Below are positions 11,501-20,014 of a stretch of DNA of 64,000 nt, piece by piece (position 1 is the stretch's first letter; each line of letters starts with the position of its first letter). The DNA lies in contig JAPTYO010000026.1 of the NCBI GenBank assembly GCA_036873135.1, positions 2,708,001-2,772,000 of the forward strand. The letters are read 5' to 3'. The DNA is from Clarkia xantiana subsp. parviflora (lineage: Eukaryota > Streptophyta > Magnoliopsida > Myrtales > Onagraceae). The notes beneath the pieces are model-generated. The model was not told the origin of the DNA and did not search any database. It saw only the letters and a list, made by a program, of their open reading frames with translations. The translations under genes and the position numbers were made by a program.

Positions 11501-13689
11501 ACGAGGTCGTCGTTCGAGGTCCTACCCAAGCAAGCCTGGACATGTCTCTGAACATGGCGAACCGGGTCTCCTTCACCATCGTATTCCTTGATGGTCGGGA
11601 TGCCTAGCCCTGGCGGGGCGACCGTATCCAACAGCCGCGGAATGAAAGGATGGCTGGATCGATCCCTCAACTCCGATGTCATCTGCTTCTGGTCACCCAT
11701 GCAGATGTTGACGATCTTCACCACCTGATCGGGGTGATGGGGCCATTCAGGGGAATGGTCCTGTTTTTCACCGGTCCTGGGCCGTCGACCACGAATTTCT
11801 CCAGGTGCGCCGGTTCTTTACCCTTACTCCAGGGCGGAACCTCCTGAACCTCTTGTTCTTCTGGGACCACCCTCGGGGGGGGGGGGGGGGGGGGGGGGGG
11901 GGTGGAGGCAATTCTTCTCGCGGAGGCAACTCCTCCGCCCTCTTAGAGGCTTCCCTCTTGTCCAGCAGGGCCTCCATGGCAGCCAAGAACATGGGCATAG
12001 CATCTGCTACTGCCTTGGCCAACTCCGAGTTCGAAGACGACCCTTTTTCCCTTCGCGGGACTCTTTCTCCTCCGTGGCCCACTGGGTTTGGGGGAGCGTC
12101 ATCTTCCTCCCTACGCGGGATATCCTGCCTATTCATCTCCGTGCCTCAGACTGAGACCTCATAACCATCACCCTGCCCCCCTGTCTGGGAAAGAGCGGGG
12201 TTCTCACCTTGTTCAGCAACACGTTCCGGTAACAGGGAATTCACGATCCCCGCGGGGCGAGAACTGCCAGCCTGAACCTGCTTCTTCTTGCCACCACCGG
12301 CCATTGATCTGGTAGAAGCTATCTTGACTTTTCGTAAGCTTCCCACAGACGGCGCCAATGTTGGATCACGGGCGAAGCTCCGTTACGTCCTTGACGGAAA
12401 GCTTTGGACTCCTGGGCTCCGCGTAATCCTGCAAAAGAGGATGACCTGGGTGGTGACCCAGAATCCCTCTCCGATGCTTAAATGAGTATGTGATCAATGG
12501 GGTGGTAAGCAAAAAATCTAAGTTCGTATTAGATGCTGGTTTTCTGAGGTAACTTCCTCCTTTATATAGGAGGGGTAGTTACTCAGTTACCTGTTACTGC
12601 GCCTGGCAGTTTTACCCATGATTCCGTGTATCTCGCCACGGTTCCGCATATCTCGGTTGGGATTCCATATATCTCGCCCCACGCTCCGCGTATCTTACCC
12701 GTACTCCGCGTATCTCGGGCACGCCCTGCGTATCTCGGGGAATTTATCTTTATCTCTAACCGTCTCCCACTACTCTATCTAGTAGGCGGGTTTCTCGGTC
12801 TTTATCCTCTGATCACAAGTCTCGACTCCTGTCGGGGACTCCAGAGTTGTCTCATTCTAGATCACCACACAGGACCTTCAGTCTCTACGGGACAGGTCCA
12901 GCCTCTGCGGGGCTTTATTATCGGGGCCCTTACTAAGGCATATCGGGGCCTACTCAGAGGCTTCTTGTCGGGAGCATTCAGCTTCATACATCGGGACCAC
13001 TAAAGTCGGGGCCCTTCGTGCTGGGCCTCTGGGCCTTCCAGGCTTTTCACGAGGCCTACTGGACCTACTCGCCGTCCATTGGCTATTAACGGAGCTAACG
13101 ATTTACATCGGAACCCATCACAAAGAAAGAAAGATATATATATGGTTTTATGATGTGCAGTGTGTTGAGTCCGTTGAAGAAAAAACGTGAGTTTGCCCTG
13201 TGGTTATGGACAGCACACAACAAAGTGAATGAGAGAGTAATGAAGGAAGAAGCGTCTCTTGGGACCGGAGATGCGAAATTCCCGAAGATTGTTTGGCCAC
13301 CAAAGCAGCTATGTTCTTCATGTTATAAAGGTGACGAGAAAAGTGAGGAAAAGGTATGGTGGGACAAAGAAGAGGTGTTCAAGTTGCTGACAAACTACTA
13401 TGGGAAAAACCTGACCACCCTCTATTACAATAAGAAGAAGAAAGATATGATGGTTAATAAGAAGAAGCAAGTATTACCATCAATTACACTCTTTAAAAAA
13501 CATATGATCATTATTATTCCCTTATTTTCTTTTATTTTGTTTTGGAATGGGAGGGGAAGGGACGATACATACATGATTGTTAGCTTAAGTCTAGGAGGTG
13601 AGCAAAGGTGGTGGTGCATCACATGCATGCATTCTCTTCATGCAACTACGATTAAGTTGCTGTCGAGTAAGAAGAGGGATGCAAGGTAA
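2487..13689 (+). CDS. QSOX: Quiescin sulfhydryl oxidase (QSOX), 3' half of the gene, seven exons
   Basis: QSOX is a flavin enzyme of the secretory pathway that makes disulfides in client proteins and passes electrons to oxygen. Exons read 2487-2556, 2697-2768, 2847-2920, 3005-3149, 3333-3373, 3601-3747 and 13161-13689. Each internal boundary has GT/AG ends and the phases agree: 1,078 spliced bases give 358 residues and a stop. The Erv/ALR domain shows GLWVLLHSLSV, the CEEC redox pair, and HNKVN, a flavin-contacting motif of the family. A further pair, CSSC, follows. The C-terminus has a hydrophobic run (MIIIIPLFSFILFW), as in membrane-anchored plant QSOX. The N-terminal thioredoxin domain, about 150 residues, is not visible. 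The last intron holds retrotransposon E1 in the opposite orientation. All visible exons are open, so expression is possible if the large intron is spliced. Confidence 0.9.
2697..2768 (+). CDS. QSOX: QSOX exon
   Basis: 24 codons, ARAVYDVEEAT..DIILEHK, lie between an ATAG acceptor and a GTAGAT donor. It is phase 0 at both ends. Confidence 0.85.
2847..2920 (+). CDS. QSOX: QSOX exon
   Basis: It encodes LIRFLQLLVAHHPSR between a TTTAG acceptor and a GTTAGA donor and ends in phase 2 (AG). Confidence 0.85.
3005..3149 (+). CDS. QSOX: QSOX exon
   Basis: The acceptor GCATCAG at 3004 gives AG+G, so HHPSR continues as RCRMGTAELLINID. An alternative AG at 2992 would put the exon out of frame. It ends EVPRGYW at donor GTGAGT. 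Confidence 0.85.
3333..3373 (+). CDS. QSOX: QSOX mini-exon (41 bp)
   Basis: It encodes MFCRGSKNDTRGF and joins the next exon as ..GFSCGLWVLLHS, the start of the Erv/ALR core. The donor is GTAAAT. Confidence 0.85.
3601..3747 (+). CDS. QSOX: QSOX exon with CEEC active site
   Basis: It holds the W and H residues of the flavin pocket (GLWVLLHS) and the redox pair CEEC followed by RQHFYSMC. The donor GTATGA at 3748 lies 46 bp before the E1 insertion. Confidence 0.92.
3789..3793. repeat. Target-site duplication of E1, left copy (CAAAG)
   Basis: CAAAG precedes the LTR start TGTTGG. The identical pentamer follows the other LTR at 13121-13125. Confidence 0.93.
3794..4555 (-). repeat. E1 3' LTR (left)
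   Basis: It is 762 bp, the same length as 12359-13120, and reads TGATGGG..CCAACA in element orientation. The TATA box (TATATAAA, minus) at 3996-4003 lies within CCTCC/GGAGG arms. A run of short units built on 'ccgcgtatctcg' occupies 4060-4170. This LTR's promoter would point leftward into the QSOX exons. Confidence 0.95.
4556..4568 (-). promoter_or_regulatory. E1 polypurine tract region
   Basis: On the minus strand TCTTGGTGGCAAA abuts the 3' LTR. The E2 equivalent is CTTGGGGACAAA. It primes plus-strand DNA synthesis. The E1 version has a T inside the purine run. Confidence 0.6.
4961..5008 (+). promoter_or_regulatory. Putative antisense promoter in E1
   Basis: CAACGGTCCAGATTAAG (4961-4977) is followed by TATAAAAG (5001-5008), 118 bp before the remnant ATG. 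The same 17 bp motif and a TATA box precede the E2 antisense gene. A diverged second motif copy lies at 4932-4948. It is oriented like QSOX. Confidence 0.6.
5126..5547 (+). pseudogene. E1 antisense-gene remnant
   Basis: It runs opposite to E1 gag-pol. Exon 1 is ATGTCTG (5126-5132), followed by a 96 bp GTAAGG..TTTCAG intron (5133-5228) and an exon starting SDSGSGFEGRKPFNFDY, matching the E2 antisense gene. Most of the middle is missing; the frame shifts, and the last part (VDPVEPSA..) ends in KDQA and TAG at 5545-5547, the same end as in E2. It is an internally deleted, non-functional copy. The function of the protein is unknown. Confidence 0.75.
5760..6000. repeat. E1 35 bp minisatellite
   Basis: About seven units built on 'cgggacttcaccacttaagg'. 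In element orientation they contain CTTAAGTGGTG, also the core of the E2 minisatellite at 55228-56060. Confidence 0.88.
6110..6480. repeat. E1 64 bp minisatellite
   Basis: About five diverged units contain 'aaggcttttggccgcatca' and 'gacgacttacg'. They sit between integrase and the antisense-gene remnant. No coding capacity is evident. Confidence 0.85.
6619..8115 (-). pseudogene. E1 integrase, 3' end of gag-pol
   Basis: It is the same frame as the RNase H region, entered after TAG 8116-8118. It shows the zinc-binding CDAC, the catalytic core (GIDLVGPLP, ISDNGPPF, and the Glu of NGQVESANK) and the C-terminal KWEGPYKIV module. The domain itself is complete to TAA at 6619 and has no internal lesion. 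It would be made only by read-through or reinitiation (Met at 8088). Confidence 0.9.
8116..10590 (-). pseudogene. E1 pol: protease, RT, RNase H, archaeal-type RNase H
   Basis: Protease shows the active-site stretch LIDGGSSSDIL. RT has KWRMCVDFRDLNKACPKDYYPLP, FMDAYSGYNQI and the catalytic AYVDDML. The Ty3-type RNase H follows (LYLYLAVSDVAVSSVL.. TVLTNQPLKHFL). A second RNase H then reads MYTDGSSS, NNEAEYEAL and KCDDSLVVNQ, the extra archaeal-type domain characteristic of Tat elements. The frame is continuous with gag. It ends at TAG 8116-8118 where E2 has a Gln codon, separating it from integrase. RT has R in VMPFRLINAGATYQ where Gly is usual. Confidence 0.92.
10591..12304 (-). pseudogene. 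E1 gag (capsid and nucleocapsid), interrupted
   Basis: The likely start is ATG at 12304-12302 (MAGGGKKK). Gag forms the virus-like particle. Visible are an N-terminal variable part, the capsid region (GEGDPVRHVQ, WFFSLPPGCITCWADM, QYQGRRRLLKSV), an unusual zinc knuckle of the C-x2-H-x4-H-x4-C form (CRYHRANGHDTENC), then an Arg/Ser-rich basic tail. Lesions are TGA at 12146-12148, a frameshift where the G28 tract (11875-11902) encodes a proline run, and TGA at 11068-11070. The frame before and after each stop is the same, so these are single substitutions. The boundary with protease is approximate. Confidence 0.88.
12341..12357 (-). promoter_or_regulatory. E1 primer-binding site
   Basis: On the minus strand TGGCGCCGTCTGTGGGA follows the 5' LTR after one base. 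The same sequence follows the E2 5' LTR. It is a tRNA 3'-end complement used to prime minus-strand cDNA. Confidence 0.85.
12359..13120 (-). repeat. E1 5' LTR (right)
   Basis: It is paired with 3794-4555. The TATA box at 12561-12568 (minus) would start the element transcript. It ends CCAACA next to the PBS. Confidence 0.95.
13121..13125. repeat. Target-site duplication of E1, right copy (CAAAG)
   Basis: It matches 3789-3793. Together they mark a simple insertion into the QSOX intron. Confidence 0.93.
13161..13689 (+). CDS. QSOX: QSOX terminal exon, beyond the E1 insertion
   Basis: The acceptor is GATGTGCAG at 13160. The exon joins in frame to the 3747 donor and encodes HNKVNERV, EEASLGTGDAKFPKI, CSSC and EEVFKLL.NYYG, the end of the conserved QSOX core. 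A lysine-rich linker, a hydrophobic anchor and a 50-residue tail follow before TAA at 13687-13689. The tail after the anchor is unusually long and may have been extended by loss of an earlier stop. Confidence 0.9.
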
Positions 13690-13849
13690 AAGGATTGATT
13701 GAGAATAGATGAGAGGGGCTTATGTGTATTGTTTTTATATTACTTCTTCAACCTCCTTTCTTGTACATTTGTACTTTAATTAAGGGTTAAAATGTATTTT
13801 AGTACCATATGTTTGACTGATTGTATTTTCTTTTTCGCACGGGGTGGTC
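13690..13849. other. Probable QSOX 3' UTR and flank
   Basis: AT-rich non-coding sequence follows the QSOX stop, with 'tttaattaagggttaaaatg' near 13776. The exact polyadenylation site cannot be fixed. Confidence 0.4.
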
Positions 13850-14796
13850 GTAGGAGGGGCGCTCATTAAGAGGCTGACACCTGTTTCTTGCTTCCTTGTT
13901 GTGATGGATAGAACATAGGATGTTGCGACTTGCGCACTGCAGGGTGTTATGTACACTTGGTACTTGTAGCATTGCAGGTAGTAATGTACTTGGCACTTGG
14001 CCTTTGATGTGTAGCAGTGTCATCTTGGCGAAGCAAGACTTAAGTTTATACCGTCTCTTAGTTCCACTCTAAGGCGACGTTGCAAAATACTTCTTGCTGA
14101 TTTTGTTGTTTTGGCGTTAAATGCTAAAGAGTAAGATAACGTTATACAAGACTCGACTTGTAAGTTTGATGAGTTTTGAACAAGGTTTGCTTAAAAAAGC
14201 GTATAACATGAAGCTATCCCTTTTCGGGCCTATGTCTTCATGGTGTATGAACCCTTAAGAGACTATGCATGGCGTCTACTGATCGCTCCTTTTGAAAAGT
14301 ACTAAGGCTAATAAATATAAGTTGTACTTAATCTAAGAAGACTTAAAGTAGATATGCAAAAATGGAGATAAAGGGATTGATGATGTGTTTGATGTCTTCA
14401 TAGGTGATTTGTCGGCAAGTTGATTCTGCCACGTGCCTCATAGTTCCTCAGTGCATCTAGCGTGTTGAGCTCTTCAATCTCTTCCTTTGGGGATGAAAAA
14501 ATGTTGGTATCATGCCCCCCCAGTTTTATGGTGCTTGCATCGTTCTTCAACGTTCTTGCCAAGGAAGGCAGTCATTGCCTCAAGTGGACGGTGAAGCTTG
14601 TTTTCTGGGAGTTTGAAATTTGTTTCCTCCACCTTCATACTCCATGGATTGTACAAGCCGTCATAATTGGTTCCATGAACGACGTTGTTTTTCCGGCGCT
14701 TGGCGATAAGTGGATTACCATTCGCCTTTTCTTTTCCTTTGCCTTTTCCTGAAGACTTCACATGAGGCTTCTTTTGATGCTTATTGCCTTGGTCGA

Positions 14797-16260
14797 TTAC
14801 TTCTTCATTTCTCCTTTTAAGATTAGTCTGTTTATAGAAAACCTTAATCCAACACAGCTTTCCGTCTCGTGGCCATACACTTCGTGATTTTCAAACCATT
14901 TGCTTTCATCTTTTCCCAATGGGCCCTTGCGGAAATTGGAGGGCTTTTTCCACAGCTTGGTCTTCTTTATCTCTTTCAAGATGACGGACAACGGTGTGTT
15001 CAACGGAACACATTTGACGAGATTGGTGCTTTTGAGCCTTTGGACGTCTGACTGGAATGGCCTCTTTTGTTGAGGTTGTCTTTTTTCTCAGGAAGCGTCT
15101 ATCTTTTCCTCAATTATTGCCTTCAAGGTTCTTGTTGTAAGTCCCTTGATTGGGACGTCATCGTCATTAACAGGTTTTTACCGTCCATCCTTGTGACAGG
15201 TGTCAACATCGTCTTGGCTTGTCCTCGTGGAAGAGCCTTCCTTGTGAACTTTTGAGCGGGAGGTTGGAGGTTGTTTCCATGCCCCTTCTTGTTGTTGTGC
15301 TATCACATACGGATTGTATGAGCGTGCAGTTCCTTGCATTGGTTGTCGGTACTGGAAGGTACCTTCCGTGTATTGCCCCCTATTCTTTGGTGCAGTGTGT
15401 CTTGATGAATTGTGACTCGGGACTTTGTTCTTGTCTCCTCGACTTGTCCGTTGATTGGAGGCAGAGGTGGTGGTGGCGGGGCATATCCTTGGTTTGTTAA
15501 CATCTTTTGGAATGCAAGCAGCTCTTCGAGCGTGGTCATCATGGTAGGAGTAACAGGTGGTGGCGGGTTGGCACCTTTGTATAGGAAGACTCCTTGGTCG
15601 CACTGTGCGAAGGATGCACTTCTTGTTGGCATGAAGAAAGCATTGGATGTGGCCACAGGTATGTGGGATGATCCAAGTTTCTTCTTGTCGGCTTCTGCGT
15701 GGTTATGGGCAAGGCGTCGTGGTACGCAACGTGCTCCCTGTCTTTTGATGAAAAACCAATGACATCTTCAAAGGCGGCATCCTTTATGTCGACATACTCC
15801 ATGTTGGTATCATTGGATTTGTGCATTGTCTTTACAACGTACACTTCTTGATTGTATGGCTTCTCGCTTTCAACATCAGAGTCTCCATGGATCATATATA
15901 CGTTTGCCATTTTTTCCGGGTGGGGTGCAATGTATGCTGTATTTTGGACTTTAAGGCCATGCTGTGCGGAAGGCACACTGCTTGTTGGCATGGAGGATGC
16001 AGGGAACATGTCTTTATGCACGTGCAAATGATCCTGCTGACTTGTTGCCTGCTTCTGTTTGTTGGCTGGTATCCCGTATGGGAACTCTTCATTGATTCTC
16101 GTTCTTCGCTCGAACTCGTGTGCTGATGCATTATCCTGAACTTTGGGACCGTGCTATGCGGAAGGCACGTTTGCGGTTGGCACGGATAAGGCGGTGGATC
16201 CAATATCTGGAACGTGAGAACGTCCTGGTTGGTTTCTTGTCGGCTTCGGCTTGTCTGCAC
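14797..16260 (-). pseudogene. E4 gag-like remnant
   Basis: Several short minus-strand frames are separated by stops. The piece at 15003-14797 contains NHEVYGHETESC, resembling the Tat-type CxxH..GHDTE.C knuckle with its first Cys lost, then a basic region. The piece at 15656-15303 has a proline run (YAPPPPPLPP). The rest is not recognisable. Confidence 0.5.
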
Positions 16261-16320
16261 CCGCCTTCTTTGGTTGTCTTCCAGTCATAGCTCACGGTGC
16301 GCAATGGCTTTTTGTTTGAA

Positions 16321-16337
16321 TCCCACTGACAGCGCCA
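16321..16337 (-). promoter_or_regulatory. E4 primer-binding site
   Basis: Minus-strand TGGCGCTGTCAGTGGGA lies two bases from the LTR end. It differs from the E1/E2 PBS in the middle. Confidence 0.7.
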
Positions 16338-16339
16338 AA

Positions 16340-17056
16340 TGTTGGGTTCGCTTCACCACTTGGGCAGCTTTTGGCTTTTTCCTTCACGAACAGGCTTCTT
16401 CCTTCACGATCGGGCTGGAGATATATGTATAAGGACGGGAACGCCGCAATCCTTAATACACAATCACCGAGCTGAATTCCCTGTCCTCGACCTTGAGCTT
16501 CTGATCTTCGGGTCCTGCACGAAGGGCGAAACCAATGTGCGAGGGGGGAATGCTGGTTGGGCCCACTCTGATGCTCAAGTTAGCACTTCTAGAGAGAGAA
16601 AGCCTTTAGAGAGAAGTCAGAGCACTTCAAGTCCAAAAGTGAAGGAATTGTCTAAAATGAGAGACCTAGGCCCCTATTTATAGGGAACCTAAGGATCATG
16701 CTCAATTTTGAATGGCTTGATGTCAGTATGTGGAAATACGTATACCGTTACCAAGGTGGACTATGCGTGCACCGACTTCTCGCAATCGGCAAAAATAATC
16801 GGGATGAGCGCGGAGGAAGACGGTAATCCGGACCCGTCCGGATTGCCAAGGCAATCTGGACCGTCCGGATTTCCTTGAGCAATCCAGACGTCCGGATCGC
16901 CTTAGGGCAATCCGGAAGTCCTTCGGCCAGGGAATTGCGCGTATCCCAGACCGTTTTAGACTTGGGTGTCTGCGAAAGGGTTTTTTTTACGGGATTTGTG
17001 ATATTTTACGAGGCCCGAAATGTAAATACGAATCCGAATTGGACAGATATCTAACA
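16340..17056 (-). repeat. E4 LTR
   Basis: It is 717 bp. On the plus strand it starts TGTTGG and ends TAACA. The TATA box (minus, TATAAATA) lies near 16675 in 'ctatttataggg'. It resembles E3 LTRs around the TATA box and in 'gaattggacagatatc'. A palindrome-rich 'atccgga/tccggat' segment lies at 16825-16925. Confidence 0.75.
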
Positions 17057-17940
17057 ATGAGTTTCATGAAAATTGCCAGAGATCGGGCTACTCGGGATTT
17101 ATGTCTATCTCAAGAAGCCTATATCAACGAGCAATGGAAAGTTGGTTCAGATTACAGGATGCCAAACCCGTGGATACGCCGGTGGCATTTGGGTGCGCAC
17201 TGTTGAATCGTGACAGACCCAAGAACCCGGCAGAGCGTGAACAGATGAAGGGTGCAGAGATTTTAAGCATGGTTGGTATTTCGATATACACCGTGCAATA
17301 CACCCTTCCGAATATCTGTCACATCGTGGGCCTAGTAGCACGTTTCTAATTAGATCCTAGCTATCAACATTTAAAAGACCGTAAAACGAATTATTAGTTA
17401 TACCTAATTCGTTATCCGAAAGGTACTGCTGACTATGCTCTGTGCTATGAGGGCGGGAAGTTAGAATTGACCGGTTACAGTGACTCCGACCATGGTGGCG
17501 ATTCGGATGATCGTAAGTCCACCACATGTGGAGTATTTCTCCTTGATAATGCCGCCATTTCACGGACGAGCAAGAAGCAAACCTATGTCGCGCTGTCAAC
17601 AATGGAATCGAAATTCGTTGCTCTGTCTATGAATGCACAGGAAGCAGTCTGGCTGAAAAGGCTTCTTACTGCGTTGTTTGGTGGTGACGTCGGAAGTAAA
17701 CGTGTAAAGGTGTTCTCCGAAAGTCAGGCAGCTATTGCGGCAGTTAAGAATCCGAAGTACCATAGTAGGACCAAACACATTGATGTGAAATATTTCTATT
17801 CTAAATCGATGGTAGAAGACAATATAATCACTATGGAATACTTGTCCACTGATAATATGATTGCGGACCCATTAACTAAGCTACTACGCAGGGAGACATT
17901 CGAAAAGCTTGTCAAACATCTTGGATTGCGTAGGGTTTAG
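17057..17940 (+). pseudogene. copia-2 RT end and RNase H
   Basis: The start matches copia-1 RT (VSFM.., KIARDRATR) with an internal deletion joining the two. After frameshifts the RNase H reads YSDSDHGGDSDDRKST, then SKKQ..ALSTMES, SQAAIAAVKNPKYHSRTKHIDVKYF and MIADPLTK to TAG at 17938-17940, typical of the copia RNase H C-terminus. A stop at 17347-17349 and frame changes near 17150 and 17400 make it non-functional. Confidence 0.85.
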
Positions 17941-19077
17941 AAATGGCATATATCTGTGATAACATTTTGATATAAGAAAGTTACATTTTGTAAGCGAAAA
18001 AATTTCAACTGAGTTTATGATCAATCGACGTCATAATGTTTTGATTACATCAAATTTACGGTCTATAAACTAAGTCGTAGCAGGACGCAATCCTCTGCCA
18101 AAATATGCCGAATGTGGACCTTACCTAGTCACGCAGGTACGATCGTCTTGCGGTGGAGGGAGGCCTCTACTATGTAAGGCTGGCTAAGAATCAGGGGATC
18201 AACCTGATTACGCAGAACAATTATCTATTGTCGAAGTAACTCGCCATGATCTTCGTCCTGCAGATCGCCGTGATGAACTCCGTTCGTCATAAATCCACAT
18301 TCTGGGCCAGATGAAAATCTGTGATAGCATGAATGACTTGTCCCATTCCCGCTGAACCAAAAGGTTCAGGTATGCTATCAACGTGTGCTTCATACTACGC
18401 GTGCCATGTACGACCACGGGGTCACAACTCGGTTGTGCTAGGAAAAGAATCCTTGTGATTTTGGCGGGCGCAAACTTCTTCACCTCGAGCGTGTGATTGA
18501 TCCCGGGAGCCTTATGAAGAGGCACCCAAAGTATCCTCATGGACTCAGAACTCATACCTAAGGTTAGGCCCAATGCTCGCTTCCCGGCGTTCGAGCGTAG
18601 TGCTGAACAAAAAGGCCCAGTGACCACGTCTTTGGAAACCGGTTGGGTTTGACTAAGGGTATGAGCGATGGGGATGGTCAAGTTCACCTATAATTCACCG
18701 ACTCTTGTATTCACTAAGGTGGCCATCAGCCGGATATTAGTTGAAGGTTGTGAATACTTGTACGGATGCCTTGGAGAAGTACTCCTATGTGGAAACTAGG
18801 CAAATAGAGAATTATTTGTTTACCTAGGATACAATGCGGTACAATATGTATAAATGTTGTTTATAATTGGTTGATTGGAGAAAAGGGAATCAACGTTCCG
18901 CGGGCGCTACAACACTCCTAACAGATGAGTAGCACGATGCCCGTCGTATCCGCCGGTCGCACGGAAAACTCGTATGAACTATTCGGAAGCACGGAGAAGA
19001 TCAAAGGGGAGAAATATTGATGCGGATTTGGACAACAATACATTAATAGGCACCCTCCCATTCCGGCGAGTGGGAGC
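17941..19077 (+). other. copia-2 3' non-coding region with a polypurine tract
   Basis: 1.1 kb separate the pol stop from the LTR, long for a copia element. The region is shared, in inverted orientation, with 26765-27876 of copia-1. A polypurine tract GTGGGAGC abuts the LTR (19070-19077). Confidence 0.7.
18208..18687 (-). other. Antisense 159-codon open frame in the copia-2 3' region
   Basis: It starts MNLTIPIAHTLSQTQPVSKD and has no recognised domain. The first 55 or so codons are conserved in the same frame in copia-1 (plus strand, about 27132-27296), then stops appear there. It may be chance conservation of a non-coding region. Confidence 0.2.
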
Positions 19078-19679
19078 TGTAAGCATATAGTGATGGGCGC
19101 CGTAATTGGTAGCCCATAATATGTATAGTTTACCTAATGAACTTGGGTAAATGTCACATTAGGGTAATTGGGCTAGACCCAAATCCCAATTGACATGGGA
19201 GACCCAAAATTGGGCCTCCCCAATACATAGGTCGGCCGAAATAATTAGGTGGGGTAAAGTGGACTTTTGTCCACTTTAGTCCTCCTATAAATAAGAGGTG
19301 TTAGGGAATATTTTAGGGTTAATCATAATTCCCTCACAAGAGTGTTTTAGATAGAAAACCCTCCTCCCACATCACATGTTTCGGCCGAACCCTTGCCTCA
19401 CCTAAGGTGTGCTAAATTGTTTTCGAGCAACTCTCCGAAGATCTGTCCCCGTGTTAACAATTGATCTGAGGCTTTGCTGTGGAGCTAACACCACGTTGGG
19501 CTTCTTTCACAAGAACCTCTACGGGTTCCGTCCGGTGGATCGAGAACTCCCTTCATGCAAAGGATCTAGGACTATGGTAAACTGTTGAGGTATGTGTAAC
19601 TCTTCCGTTGCGTAATTTCGATTACATGCACGTACCATGTTTTAGTGTTTCCGTAGTGATTACTCCCCGTAATATAACA
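19078..19679 (+). repeat. copia-2 3' LTR
   Basis: It is 602 bp, TGTAAGC..ATAACA, with a TATA box (TATAAATA) at 19286-19293. It is homologous to 26163-26764, 33698-34298 and the split LTR 48757-60576. Confidence 0.88.
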
Positions 19680-20014
19680 CATACCACCAAAAAAGAGTTG
19701 AGAGAAAATCATATAAACCTAGAGCCCCTGATCTACTTCTTCCTACATGTGAGGTTTAGTTCGTGGAGACTAGAGTCCTCATTTCCGTGAAGAGCGAGAT
19801 TGAGGGACCCCGGTGGACAAAACAAAAAATAACCTTGTTGAAGGCTCTTTGGAACGAAGCACTCGAAGTTATAGACATAGAAGATTGACTATGTACGTGG
19901 GCCTCTACTTCGAGTTAATGACATGTAGGATATTCTCGTTACAATCAGTTAGTTTACTTGGTTTACTTATCGTATTTTTTGTGATTATCCGTTATTTCCT
20001 ACAATATATCTATC
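19680..20014. other. Unassigned spacer between copia-2 and E5
   Basis: I see no gene, repeat or recognised TE part in these 335 bases. Confidence 0.4.

Larger units (their letters stand above)
3794..13120 (-). mobile_element. E1: Tat-lineage Ty3/gypsy retrotransposon inside a QSOX intron
   Basis: This 9,327 bp element lies on the minus strand. It has two 762 bp LTRs, a PBS, gag, protease, RT, RNase H, a second archaeal-type RNase H, integrase, two minisatellites, an antisense-gene remnant and a polypurine tract. The double RNase H places it in the plant Tat group. I count about 12 LTR differences, so it is young. Four lesions interrupt gag-pol: TGA 12146-12148, a frameshift at the G28 tract, TGA 11068-11070 and TAG 8116-8118. 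Otherwise gag-pol is one continuous frame. It shares LTR ends, PBS and gene order with E2 but is a different subfamily. Confidence 0.95.
13850..17056 (-). mobile_element. E4: decayed Tat-like element, E3 family, one LTR left
   Basis: On the minus strand an LTR at 16340-17056 is followed by a PBS and a decayed gag region. Towards the left it contains 'accgtctcttag..ctctaaggcgacgttg' (about 14050), also found in the E3 repeats at 38856-39290. The left LTR is missing, and the right LTR abuts copia-2 at 17057. Confidence 0.7.
17057..19679 (+). mobile_element. copia-2: 5'-truncated Ty1/copia element
   Basis: It contains the end of RT, RNase H, a 1.1 kb non-coding 3' region and a 602 bp 3' LTR. 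It belongs to the family of copia-1 and copia-3. The 5' side is cut where E4 begins. Confidence 0.88.

Noticed and set aside
8116..12304. Endogenous pararetrovirus instead of a retrotransposon
   Set aside because: LTRs, target duplication, PBS, polypurine tract and integrase are all present, and no movement protein is seen.
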